Source: Liolophura sinensis (taxonomy: Eukaryota > Mollusca > Polyplacophora > Chitonida > Chitonidae). From it: 64,000 nt of DNA. Where the stretch lies: assembly GCF_032854445.1 (NCBI RefSeq), contig NC_088307.1, forward strand, positions 17,808,017 to 17,872,016, read 5' to 3'. The position numbers were made by a program, and so were the translations under genes. This document shows, piece by piece, positions 13,901 through 23,300 of the stretch. How positions within the stretch are numbered: the first letter of the stretch is position 1; each line of letters begins with the position of its first letter. Below the pieces are notes generated by a model that saw only the letters and a program-made list of their open reading frames with translations, was not told where the DNA came from and did not search any database.

Positions 13901-16140
13901 CAGGTATACGTAACGATAATACCGTGTTTAAACCTCGTGTAATGTAGTAATCTAGGCTTATCATTTGCCTTACATTTACCTAACAAAAAAAATGTTAATA
14001 GAAAAAATAACGCAAGTTTCAAAGCCAATAAAATGCACAAGTATGTCTTGCGCACGAGATCTTTGGGACGCCATGCGCACGAGATCGACATAGCAGTTAT
14101 CTCGTGTTCTCGAGATCTTTATTAACTTGTGCACATAACATTCATTTTTATTGGTCAATTTTCTCGTGAGGACAACTTATTAGAAAAGAAAACATAAATG
14201 ACACTTTGAAAGTTTGTGTTGTTTGAATTTTTCTAACTATGCCGCTTTACGGTGTTACTGTTTTTCGTTGTTTTTTCTTCATGTAATTTTTGTTTCTAAC
14301 CATGTCACTTGGGTTCCTCCAATAGCAACAGGTATACGGTATGATAATACCGTGTTTAAGCCTCGTGTAATGTAGCAGTCTAGGCTTGTCATTTGCCTGG
14401 TTTCAGTTACCGTGTATCACGTGGTTTCTTTTTTTGACTACGGTGCAATAATTCTTCTGAGTTCTTTACCTTGTATAGCGTCACCTTGCATACGTTAAGT
14501 ATGGCTACTGACTGATGTCTATCTGGTGCTTATGTTCCATTATCTAGCCATGTATATCTGTTTTATCTAGTTCAAGTCCAGTTCATGTTGGTGTCCTCTC
14601 CGGCCATATGACAGAAGGTCTTGCAGCAACCTACGGATGGTCGTAGGTTTCCCCTGGGCTCGGCCCCGGTTTCCACCTACCATGATGCTGACCGCCGTCG
14701 TATACGCGAAATATTAGAGACCTTTAATTAGAAGTTGCAGTATGAAACTTGTAACTTCTAACTACAAAATAGAATTAGTTTACCTATTCTAGTATGAAGT
14801 TACAAGCTATACGTGTGACTAAAGTTCTCAATTCTTGAGTATCGCGAAAACGCCAATCAATCCAATCCAATCCAATCTAATCAAGTATACACACTTTCCT
14901 ATGCGGTATCTCGTACTGACTGACGCTGTAGCCTATTAAGGGGGGATAACTCTTGAGGTACACGGGTTTGATTTTGACTGCATTGATATTTTCCACGGTT
15001 TCTGTAACAATGTCACGAAATTCAGACAGAAGAAACTTATCTTGTCAAACTCCCATCTGGAATAGTGACTTATGTAGCTGATCCATGCAGGTACAACGCA
15101 TCATCAAAATATCAGCATGGGCTGAGCTCCACTTTGAAAGTTACAACTGATTGGGATGAGGTCATGACATGTAGTCACCAAAGTTTTTTAGGCTTGGGTT
15201 GGCGAGTGGTCACAGTCCCTAACCACTTGTTTACTTCAGATAAAATTCATGTTTGATTTAAATGAGCAGGTGTACATACTGACAATCGAAATGTATCATA
15301 ACTCTTTTTATGGTCACAGGTATCATCATAAATGTATGCCGAGAACATGCGTATTTCCAACGTCATTGAAAACTGTTGTCGGCTTCTCTTTGCACGATTT
15401 CATCCTACTTTTTTATTTCATTTGGGGTTTGTGTTAAACGTCCTATTAGAAATTGGCCTGAAACGGCCATTTTTGTTGACTGCTGGTATGCAAAATGTCA
15501 GTTATGAGACATATAGACCCCCCGTCTTCACTCCCACTCCAAATCCCGGACCCAGTTGATTAAATTACCTATGTGTAACCTGTACAGACGTCTGGTTGGA
15601 GCTAGAGAACGGCTAGCATTTAGATACAGTGATTTAAGGCCCATAGGGTACGTTCCCTTTTGGTTACTGGAAGGGTAGTGAGTACTGGAGGATGTAGTGG
15701 CCACGAAAGTGTCCATTGGTCACCGGAGACCACCGAGTTTGAAGTTGGTAGAGTCCGTAGAGTGTAACCTCACGCGAATTGACGAGACTTCTGGAACAAT
15801 GAGACGTCAAACCGTGTTGCCCCGGACGTCACTGAATCTTGCCATCAGTGGCGGTTAGATAGACGAATTGAACAAACCCACGCAGTACATCTTTGTAATT
15901 TTAAACTCATGTTGTTTTCTTTGCAGGTATAAGGCGCCATGGCTGTTTCTCCCCAACAACAGCCGGTGCTACAGGCAGCCATGTAGAAGTCACCTGAACT
16001 GCTGTCGTCGCTACAATCTCTGCGACCCGAACATTAAGCGTTGTATCGACTGTTGGTACGGAAAGTCCTGTCGAACCTCGTCCGACTGCTGCGAGAGATT
16101 CCCCTTCTGCAACTCGGCCCTGGGGCGATGTCAGAACTGA
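4885..16140 (+). CDS. Secreted cysteine-rich precursor protein, five exons (whole gene span)
   Basis: Joining 4885-4966, 5847-5928, 8683-8760, 9185-9271 and 15927-16140 gives one open frame of about 180 residues. Every junction obeys GT-AG and every phase fits (1, then 2, 2, 2). The layout is: hydrophobic signal peptide (about residues 7-25), acidic propeptide ending Lys-Arg, two similar Arg/Ser/Tyr-rich segments starting YARLS, another Lys-Arg, and a cysteine-rich C-terminal domain of about 69 residues. Secretion and dibasic cleavage are inferred from these motifs. The product could be a peptide hormone, defence peptide or matrix protein; I do not recognise the family. Introns are long (about 0.4 to 6.6 kb) and full of repeats. 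A candidate poly(A) signal AATAAA lies at 16703. Confidence 0.8.
5037..5158 (+). mobile_element. SINE family 1, partial copy
   Basis: It lacks the tRNA-like head. It keeps the ACGTGGGAAGGTCTG box, CCTCCCACCATAATGCT and the AATA-repeat tail. It lies just inside intron 1 of the cysteine-rich precursor gene. Confidence 0.8.
5847..5928 (+). CDS. Exon 2: acidic propeptide ending in Lys-Arg
   Basis: The acceptor is TTCCGGTAG and the donor ACG/GTGAGT. It enters in phase 1 and leaves in phase 2. It encodes an acidic stretch (YDAYSEDALDSL and onward) ending ISK plus the split Arg, giving a Lys-Arg site that is a likely prohormone-convertase or furin cleavage point. Confidence 0.75.
6452..6575 (-). 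mobile_element. SINE family 1, partial copy, reverse orientation
   Basis: It begins with TTTATTTATTTGATTGGTG, then GTTTTACGC, a CACTTA box, ACGACGGCGGCTAGCATTATG and GGTGGGTGGAAAC, which is the reversed tail half of the family. Confidence 0.8.
7650..7830 (+). mobile_element. tRNA-derived SINE-like repeat
   Basis: A perfect Pol III B box (GGTTCGAATCC) follows a degenerate tRNA-like head. Later there is CGTATAAACCTCCCCAACG, then GACGTGAAACACCAATAAA and an A-rich tail, echoing SINE family 1. No tRNA cloverleaf can be drawn with confidence, so I call it a SINE rather than a tRNA gene. Confidence 0.5.
8629..8657. repeat. (GTTT)n microsatellite
   Basis: Seven tandem GTTT units, seen directly, lying just upstream of exon 3 in its T-rich acceptor region. 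Confidence 0.9.
8683..8760 (+). CDS. Exon 3: first YARLS Arg/Ser/Tyr-rich repeat
   Basis: A symmetrical phase 2-2 exon of 78 bases with acceptor CGTCCCAG and a weaker donor, GTATAC. It encodes YARLSYSPPSRW followed by further Arg/Ser/Tyr. It begins like exon 4 and both contain RW and RSR, so the two exons look like an internal duplication. Confidence 0.75.
9185..9271 (+). CDS. Exon 4: second YARLS Arg/Gly/Ser-rich repeat
   Basis: A symmetrical phase 2-2 exon of 87 bases with acceptor TTGTCTAG and donor AAG/GTAAAT. It starts YARLSHS, contains the alternating Arg/Gly/Ser stretch RGRGRWGSRSRGR, and ends MYK plus the split Arg. The second Lys-Arg thus lies immediately before the cysteine-rich domain. 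Confidence 0.77.
9599..10852. repeat. 48-bp minisatellite, about 26 copies
   Basis: The unit reads GCCATATACAcAGCACCAAA, then CACCCAATaGG, then TTTGACGGCTACACAAA, with two main variable sites (C/G at unit base 11 and A/G in AATAGG or AATGGG). Because 48 is a multiple of three and the unit lacks stops in three of the six frames, open frames of over 430 codons arise on both strands. They have no start, domain or splice context and I treat them as artefacts. The array is intronic. Confidence 0.95.
11140..11440 (+). mobile_element. SINE family 2 copy
   Basis: It begins GAGTGAGTGAATGAGTGTTT, then GGGGTTTAACGTCGTACTCA, ACAATTTTTCAGTCATATGA and CGACGA. A body with GTGGCAGGACGGATT, ATACTGATACGGGCCTACCA and TCATGCTGAGCGCCAAGCAA follows. 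Related copies are at 18700, 20960, 34018 and 45120. Confidence 0.75.
11632..11765 (-). mobile_element. SINE family 1, partial reverse copy
   Basis: A T-run is followed by GTGTTTTACGCCGTACTCAA, a CACTTATTC box, GGCAGAGCCCGGGGAAAAC and CCACGGCCACC, the reversed tail half. Confidence 0.8.
12160..12760. repeat. Segment duplicated at about 13985-14310
   Basis: After removal of the SINE, this stretch matches 13985-14310 closely: CAAGTTTCAAAGCCAATAAA, GCAGTTATCTCGTGTTCTCG, TTTTCTCGTGAGGAC and ACTTTGAAAGTTTGTGTTG. It has several ATCTCGTG/CACGAGAT inverted motifs and may be a non-autonomous DNA transposon. It shows no coding capacity. Confidence 0.8.
12417..12678 (+). mobile_element. SINE family 1, full-length reference copy with target-site duplication
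   Basis: A tRNA-like head (A box TGGCTCAGTTGG, B box GTTCAAGTCC) is followed by the conserved body and an AATA-repeat tail. It is flanked by the 15-bp target-site duplication TTGAATTTTTCTAAC at 12402-12416 and 12679-12693. The same host sequence without the SINE occurs once at 14223-14237, an empty site, which confirms both ends. Confidence 0.95.
13318..13525 (-). mobile_element. Decayed end fragment of the Penelope-like element, reverse
   Basis: AGTCCGTGATTAATTCC, TTTGATTGCAACTGTTATAA and CCCTAGCCCCGGGTTAAGCC match, in reverse orientation and with many changes, the 3' non-coding part of the element at 53.5-53.7 kb. Confidence 0.65.
13866..14400. repeat. Second copy of the 12.2 kb element between flanking duplicates
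   Basis: The second copy (about 13985-14310) is bracketed by direct duplicates of about 100 bp (13870-13975 and 14308-14400) that share GATAATACCGTGTTTAA, CCTCGTGTAATGTAG and TCTAGGCTT. The duplicates lie about 430 bp apart. Confidence 0.7.
14570..14875 (+). mobile_element. SINE family 1 copy carrying an insertion of about 115 bp
   Basis: It preserves TTCAAGTCCAGTTCATG, CTCTCCGGCCATATGACAGA, GCAACCTACGGATGGTCGTA and the tail TTGAGTATCGCGAAAACGCC. The tail is interrupted near 14722-14835 by sequence containing an imperfect hairpin around GAAGTTGCAGTATGAAACTT. Confidence 0.75.
15330..15470 (+). mobile_element. Decayed end fragment of the Penelope-like element, forward
   Basis: The succession TCATTGAAAACTG, GGCTTCTCTTTG and GTGTTAAACG parallels 53.73-53.84 kb. 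It is heavily diverged and limits are approximate. Confidence 0.45.
15927..16140 (+). CDS. Exon 5: double six-cysteine domain and stop
   Basis: The acceptor TTTCTTTGCAG is strong and the entry phase 2 matches exon 4. The 70 residues contain two tandem modules of pattern C-x4/5-C-x5-CC-x5-C-x6-C, 12 cysteines in all, ending GRCQN and TGA. The spacing resembles cystine-knot or colipase/Dickkopf-type folds, but I cannot assign a family. The disulphide-rich, positively charged composition fits a secreted mature peptide. Confidence 0.8.
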
Positions 16141-16702
16141 TCTGTCTGGCGCCGGTCCATCACTGGGATCCCGGCCACCATACCGTACCGACGCCATCTT
16201 GAAACAGAGCTGAAACCCAACCGTGCCCAGTTTTCCTGACCGGAAGTCAAACATACAATTTTGTTTTCTGACATTTCCATGACGTCATTAAAGTGTGTGG
16301 TTTTACGTTTCATTATCTGGCTAATAATTCAACTATTATATTTTGCTTGTTCGTACTGATTGGGTGTATTCGTTTATAAAGTGTGTGATGTTTCTCTATA
16401 AAGGGCTTATCCAAGCCCCAGTCTCAATCAAATTCGCCAGCAGTGAAAAACAAAAAAAAAAGACAACAGTTTTCATCAAATAGAAAGAAGTTTCCTTATG
16501 TACATGTAAGCTAAATCCCTTTTCCTCAGAGTATTTTATTTTTGCGGATTAAATGTGATCTTCATTCTTTTGTTCCACTATTCACACTAATAACTCTGCG
16601 TTATTAATTACTGTGTTGAGGCGTATATGGAATTCCGGAATTTAGCGTCGTTGTCAAACGGCGCCTAACTATTTTTGTATTCATGTTAAATGCATGTGCT
16701 CA

Positions 16703-16708
16703 AATAAA
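16703..16708 (+). terminator. Candidate polyadenylation signal for the cysteine-rich precursor
   Basis: An AATAAA hexamer lies about 560 bases after the stop codon. Nothing closer matches the canonical hexamer. Confidence 0.4.
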
Positions 16709-16811
16709 ATTGTACTTCCGGAAGAATGTGTTGATTTGGTACGTTTTTCATGGGTGTTACGTGTACCCAAGTATATTGCACGTAAATAGGGACCGAGTCA
16801 TATTCATCAAG

Positions 16812-17028
16812 AGTCTTCCGAGACCGAGTGGTTATAGCGTGTTAGCGTAGTACAATAACCAAGGAGCCTCACACCAATGCAGTCGTGGTAAGTTGAGCTT
16901 ATGCTAGCTTCTTCTCCGGTCGACCGTTAGCAACATTCAGATGGCTGTGGGCTTCCCCTGCGCTGGCCGTAGGTAGAAGAAGTAAAATATTCCTGAGTAC
17001 ATGGCGTACGTCACCAGTCAAATAAAAT
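16812..17028 (+). mobile_element. SINE family 1, diverged copy
   Basis: The order is degenerate head, CAAGGAGCCTCACACCAATG, TTCTTCTCCGGTCG, then CTGAGTACATGGCGTACGTC and an ATAAA tail. It is recognisable but has many substitutions. Confidence 0.65.
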
Positions 17029-18699
17029 ATGTATCACAACCTTGTAAAACCTGTACAGTCATTTATTAACTGTATGTTTATGGCCTTTTAATGGTTTGTT
17101 GTTATGAATGGCTAGAATCAAAGCGCCTGATATGGATGTAATACCCGCTCCGCACTGCAGTTCAATGGATACGAGCTTTAAGCGTGATCCAAGCTGTTGT
17201 ACAGGAAAACATCTTTCCATGATGTAGATCTAAAACACCTTCCGTGATATAGGTTATATACACTTCTTATTCTATAACATCATCTATCAATAGGGAACAC
17301 CACCTCATGCATGGCCGATAGGCACATAGCCTGTGTTACCAATAAAAGCAAAATACACCACTGCCTCTGTTTGCTGAGCTATCCAGGTACATCATCGCCT
17401 TGGTGTGAAAACTAAATATGTTATTAATAGTGCCATTCCGAGAACCAATGTCACACGACCAGAAACCTTTAGCCCCAAAGTCATCGCCCTTGACAACATA
17501 ATTTAATGTATATGGCGCTATACATTATGCAACTATTGCACATTGCAGAGCGGAGATTGAAGACAAAAGTCGATGAACGCAAATGTAAAAAATGCCCAAT
17601 GAATTACCTTTCACAAAACATTCTCCACGTCTGTGCACGTGTTGTCGACCCTTATAAAGCTTTCAGTCTTAACAATCATTTTAACATTATAAATAATACA
17701 GGTACGAGTCTGGTATTTATAGATTGGCAATGATTTTTACTGTTCTATAAAAACAGAAAATTTTATTTAATTAGCTAATTTCCAACGGATTCATTGTCAA
17801 AAATTTCCGGTATAGCCGCTTTAACCAGCAGTTGAAATTTAACTTAAAATATAAATAACAAAAAAATAGCTTACGGGGTTTGTTTTTGAAACATCTTTCT
17901 TTGATCTGTCATGTCTGTTAAACAAATCCATCCGAACTCTTAAGGGAATTCCCCTTACGTTTCAACGAGGATAACTCCTGCAGGCAAATAAGCCTAGATT
18001 CATTGAAAAGACAATATCAAGAAGATATACATGTACTTGAAGCATATTGTCAGTGGACAGAGACGAAGTAAGAAAATTAACAGCTGATTGGAGAGTCCTA
18101 TTATCATCACAAAAGTGAGTAGCAACAGTTAAATAACTGGGATAACAAATTCAGGGCAACATTCATCAAAATTCTCCAGTCAAATTTTTCGTAACTTTCT
18201 GAATTTTCTTTCCATTTTCTTTAGGGCAGTCAGTTGCAATATTGTTATTCATTAAAACAACAAGAAAAACAAGAAATGATGTCAGAAGGATATCCAAAAT
18301 TTTATATAAAATACATTGAGGTGCAGTTCATCATAGAACATAGGTCTGGTGCTTTTTTCAGCATTTAGTTAAAATAGTTAGAATAGCTTTTTTCAGCATT
18401 TAGTTAAAATAGTTAGAGTAACTCCGCCGCCGCTGCTTTCGTTTTACTCTTTAGTCTCTTATATTACGAGCCATATTTTGTCACAATGAGATGAAGGCGA
18501 TTTTTCAGCTTAAACGGCATTTTTTATAAAAATAAAAAAAATATTGGACAAGTAATATTATAACTATATAACTAAACCTACACAACAGCCAATCTGGCAC
18601 CGGTATTATATACAGATTACAGTGAAGTAATATCCTGATATAAACAAAGATCGTTTATCATGTATGACCCCCCATAAAACCCTAGAATAAATGGATGAA

Positions 18700-19045
18700 T
18701 GCTTAACGTTGTACTTAACAATTTTTCAGTCGTATGATGACGAGGAGTCATCAGGTGTGTTTACATATACTGTGTCTTCTCGTGGCAGGGCGAGTTAATG
18801 CCGCCAAAGTGCTTCCGCGACTGAAGTAGCATGCTGGAGGCACCAGAGAGGACACCCCACCCAGTAACAATATACTGACACCGGGCCAACCAGTCCTGTT
18901 TTCTTGTCCTAACTTATCAGTGCTGAGCCCCAGGCAAGGCAACAACAAGTACCGTTTTTAAAAGTCTCTGGTACGACCCGACTCTTGCTTGATCCCGGGT
19001 CTCCCGCCTATGAGGTGGCCGGTCTACCTATTCGACCACCGAAGC
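18700..19045 (+). mobile_element. SINE family 2, long copy
   Basis: The order is CTTAACGTTGTACTTAACAA, TTTTTCAGTCGTATGATGAC, GTGTCTTCTCGTGGCAGGGC, GGACACCCCACCCAGTAAC, GACACCGGGCCAACCAGTC and GTGCTGAGCCCCAGGCAAGG. The 3' end runs into CCGCCTATGAGGTGGCCGG, TCTACC and CGACCACCG, which may be a reversed tRNA-like module. Confidence 0.75.
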
Positions 19046-20287
19046 GGTGTAAAAACCTTAGGATCTAAACATTTAAATCCTTTCAGTTTGGTGAGAAAAC
19101 AGCTTTATGAATGAGAACACATGAGATCCAGGTTTCAGTTATCTTTTCGATGATTGTTGTTTATGCTATTTTTTGTTAGTCGTTCTTTAATATATTAACT
19201 TCACTTATAGGCTCTGATGTTATTGGACATTCTCCGAGTTACTCTGGTCTGCTTAAACGTATGGTAGACTCTAATACAATGTACTAAAATGGTTGCACAT
19301 CCAACGTCGGTAAACATATTTAACTTCAGTCATAAACTTTAATCGTGTATTTTTCAGAAAACTATAAGTAGCAGAAGTGATACACACGAAGCTCGTGCAA
19401 CACAACAACAACGTTGGTACTGGTAACGTCCACGCAGTACTACCACGACCAGGATCTTAATAGAAAGTTGGTCACTGACCCAGTGTCTACTCGAGATTCT
19501 TTCACAGCTGATTGGGCCGCCTGTTACGTTCATATATGACAAGGAAGTTTTGTCAAGTTTGCCTAATCACCAGGGTCACTCTGGGATAAGTGGATATAGG
19601 TGTGTTATAGCTAGATTTATATCTTCGATATCCTTCCGGTATGTCAGTGTATAAAACCTAGACCTGTGCTCAGGTCCGATACGGATTCAGCCAAGGCCGG
19701 GCTATATTTTGTCACAAAATCAGACAAACCTTACGTACGAGATAGTATCGTCGGTGTGCGCTTCATAATAACACATGTAGGCCACCTTTCTGTGCAGTAC
19801 TGTGCTTGTTGTTGATTGTTACGGAAGTATTTTATGATGTGTACATGAAAGTGCTTTGCTACAGTGAGTCTTTAGTATCAGCTACAGCACTGAAGTCAGA
19901 CGCGACCAACACACCCGAGGATATCTGCAACTGGAATTCATGTGCTGACGGATATAGGCAGTAAGACAAGGACTTCAGAAGAACTATCGTCTGCAACAGA
20001 AGCGAGTTCACGTACAGTATGGCCATTGTAGGCAGTATGTAACGTAGCGTATCTGAAGTACTTTGCAGAGAGAACAAACATCATTTGGCTACCTGATTTT
20101 CTCACCGGAAGTCGTTTGTCTATCATTGGTACTGAGATACGTAAAAAGCTTTTCTTCTTCTAACGCAGGTGCATCCTGAAAACGAAATCTTGCAATTCAA
20201 TGTCCGTCGAAGAAACACCGAAGTTTAGATTCATTATTTGCTAGGAAAGCTGACAGGAGATTTTGCAGGACAACAAAGAGAAGCGAA

Positions 20288-20336
20288 ATGGAAACTGGAT
20301 GGGTGACCGTCATATTGCTTGTGGGCGTTGTTTTGG
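20288..20336 (+). CDS. Exon 1: signal peptide
   Basis: The 16 full codons METGWVTVILLVGVVL plus a split Gly form a short, strongly hydrophobic signal sequence. The donor is G/GTAAGA. The phase 1 exit exactly fits the acceptor at 23661, which supports this as the true first coding exon. Confidence 0.75.
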
Positions 20337-23300
20337 GTAAGAATACGTATCATTTTTTAAACTCTAAAATAAAAGTAATAAAAGTCAAATTTCGAACCAA
20401 GATTCGAGGCCATACAAAAGTATTAAACCATTCCACCAAGGTCGAGCCTCTCCCTGGCTCTTTTAACCACAGCACTGGTCTCATCTCACTTCGATCAGCC
20501 ATTGACCTATGGGGTTACAGGCTCGAATCCGGCTCTGATTATTTATCTATTTATTTATTTGATTGATGTTTACACCGTACTCAATAATATTTCACTTTTC
20601 CGACGGCGGCCGGCATTATGGTGGGAGGAAAATGAACAGAGCCCGACGAAACCACACTACCCTCAGGTTGATGACAGACCTTGCCAAACTGGAACCGAAG
20701 AAGAAACCAGCATGAGCTGGACTTGGACTTCGACCGCATTGGTGAGAAGCGTCTGGGACATTATGCTGCGCTAGCACGTTAACCACAAGGCCATGGAACT
20801 CTCATCAGTTCAACTGCTGCTTTAAATCATGTTCATTTCATATCTGACAAAGGGCGGTGGTTTTCTCTTCTGGCATTCCTGTTTACACTACGCTATAAAC
20901 CTGGCATTAATGAACAAGTCTTGAGTACGGTAATTCACACGAATAATCTGAATTGTAGATATTGAGTGAGTGAGTGTTTGGGGTTTAACGTCGTAAAAGA
21001 TATTTGAAAAATATATGTAATATAGTATATTTGTCATGTCATTATAATTATACCCTGACCAAGAAAATAAGAAATTTATGTGACGTCTAATAAATTGCAA
21101 TAATATGGCTGCAACATTTTTAAGCATAATTCTGCTTCTAGCCATTGTTTGATGAGGTATACATTTTATAAAGCATTTATATGAACGGTTAGGATAAACC
21201 CTAACTGAGCTGGGGTAGGAGATCGTTTCTTTTTGAAAATAAATTATTCACGGAAATAATTGTGATCGCATGTGCACGATACTTATGTAGTTGCCATTTA
21301 CAGTGACAGATTTAAAAATGACTGACATACTTTAATATGATATCTCCATGCTGTGATCCTGAACGAGACTGAGATATTTTAGTATGCTATCCCCAAATAC
21401 TCGTGGTTTTCATTTGCTGAGATACTAAAGATGACTGGGATATTACTATATGCTACCCTTACGCTGAGATACTGGACGTGACTGAAATACTTCATTATGC
21501 TATCCTTACGCTGAGATACTGGAGGTGACGGAGATACTGCATTACGCTGAGATACTGGACGTGACAGATACTCGTGCCTTTCATTTGCTGAGATACTGAG
21601 ATACAGAGATGCTTCATTATATTGGACTTGACAGATATACTTTATAATGGTATCATTACGCTGAGATACTGGGCGTGGCTGAGGTGCTTCGTTGTGCTAT
21701 CCTTACGCCGAGATACTGGTTGTGCCTGAGGCACTTCATTATGGTATCTGTATGCTGAGATACTGGACATGACTTAAATACTTCATTATGGTATCTGTAC
21801 GCTGAGATACTGGACATGACTTAAATACTTCATTATGGTATCTGTACGCTGAGATACTGGACATGACTTAAATACTTCATTATGGTATCCTTACGTTGAG
21901 ATACTGGACATGACTTAAATACTTCATTATGATATCCTTATGCTGAGATACTGGGCGTGACTGAGGTGCTTCGTTATGCTATCTTTACGCCGAGATACTG
22001 GTTGTGCCTGAGGCACTTCATTATGGTATCCGTACGCTGAGATAATGTTCGTGAATTAGGTACTTCAATCTGGTAATAATTTACATGACTGGAGATGCTG
22101 AACATGGCTGACACATGTCAACTTTCTTGTGTGGTTCACAGCCTGGGTAATAATTTGGAAATTTTTCAACGCCAAGTATTTTGTTTATTTTGTTCAGCTG
22201 TTTACCTTAAAACTTTACTTTGTGTTACAAACGTACCTCATGTATCAGTAAAGTACCCAAGTTGAAAAATGTAGAATCATTTAAGACAAACATATGTATA
22301 CGTCAGAACATTTGTTTTTACGAGTACTGAAGTTGGACAAATATTTATAAGTTTCCTTATTATTGATAACCATTCTCAAGTTTCAAAGAGTATGAAACGT
22401 GCCTACAGACACGTGGGATCCGCGTGATGTATTATGCATTGTTATCGAATCGAACAGACAACGGCAAAATCCACCAAGGTAATTACTTGATCTCCTTTTC
22501 TTAATGAATCACGCGCTGAACAAATTTGTTCAAGTAGAAACGAGGAAGAATAATAAAGTGCAAAGTTGTTCGTAAATGACTGATTAATGATGTCATACGA
22601 AGCGTACAGGGAAGTTATGAGCCACTGTGCACTTGGACGTACTTCCGTGAACGTTTGTGTACGGACAACCGTACGCAAAGTATACATTATCACGATCACA
22701 AATAAGTGGATAAGTTTGGGGACAGGATTATACCTGTATACAATAAACGACACACCCAGCATGGTCGCACTTCCCGATACGGAAGGCTTGGTCCTTTGAA
22801 CTGAACTTTTCCTTGTCACATATTTGAATGAATCAAACATTTGTTTGTCGTGAAAAAAAAAAATGTCCACGCTCTGAAAGCGGAGCAAGAAGTTTCAAGT
22901 GTATATCAGATGAAATGCCATACAGACATGAAGACGATTAATATCTCTGGCGGACATTTTGTACGATGTTTTTGTTTTGCCTATGGACGAGACTTCCAAT
23001 GTATTTGTTTCATTTCTTTGATTGTTGTTTAACGCCGTATTCAAGATGTTTTCACTTATTCTATGGTGGTAAGTGGGAAGGTCTGACAGCAACCTGCGGA
23101 TGGTCGTGGGCTTCCCCCGGGCTCTGCCCGGTTTCCTCCCACTAAAATGCTGGCCGCTATCAAATGAGTAAAATATTGGTAAAACACCAATCAAATAAAT
23201 AAATATTCTATGGCTGTCATATTTATGGCTTCAGTGAAGTACACAAACTAGTCATGTAGTTGTATTACGAGCTCTTCGGTGCCTGGAGGTAATATTGTAT

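Larger units (their letters stand above)
9272..15926 (+). other. Intron 4 of the cysteine-rich precursor gene, repeat-packed
   Basis: This 6.6 kb intron contains the 48-bp minisatellite, a family 2 SINE, several family 1 SINEs, a segment at about 12.16-12.76 kb duplicated at about 13.98-14.31 kb, and two decayed Penelope-end fragments. I found no extra exon with a phase 2-2 fit. Weak candidates at 13144 and 15091 are discussed separately. Confidence 0.55.
16141..20287. other. 3' UTR and intergenic region between the two + strand genes
   Basis: After the stop of the cysteine-rich gene and its candidate poly(A) signal the sequence is non-coding. It holds a diverged SINE (16812-17028), a short direct duplication at about 18350-18415 (CAGCATTTAGTTAAAATAG twice), and a family 2 SINE (18700-19045). 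The stretch 19.2-20.29 kb probably contains the promoter and 5' UTR of the lectin/CUB gene. I see no clear TATA box. Confidence 0.5.

Noticed and set aside
15091-15260. Possible extra exon starting RYNASSKYQHG after acceptor ATCCATGCAG
   Set aside because: It resembles a phase-2 exon start, but no GT donor leaves it in phase 2, so it cannot join to the cysteine exon.
15321-15435. Possible extra exon starting YHHKCMPRTC
   Set aside because: The acceptor is good, but the sequence overlaps a decayed Penelope fragment and has no in-phase donor.
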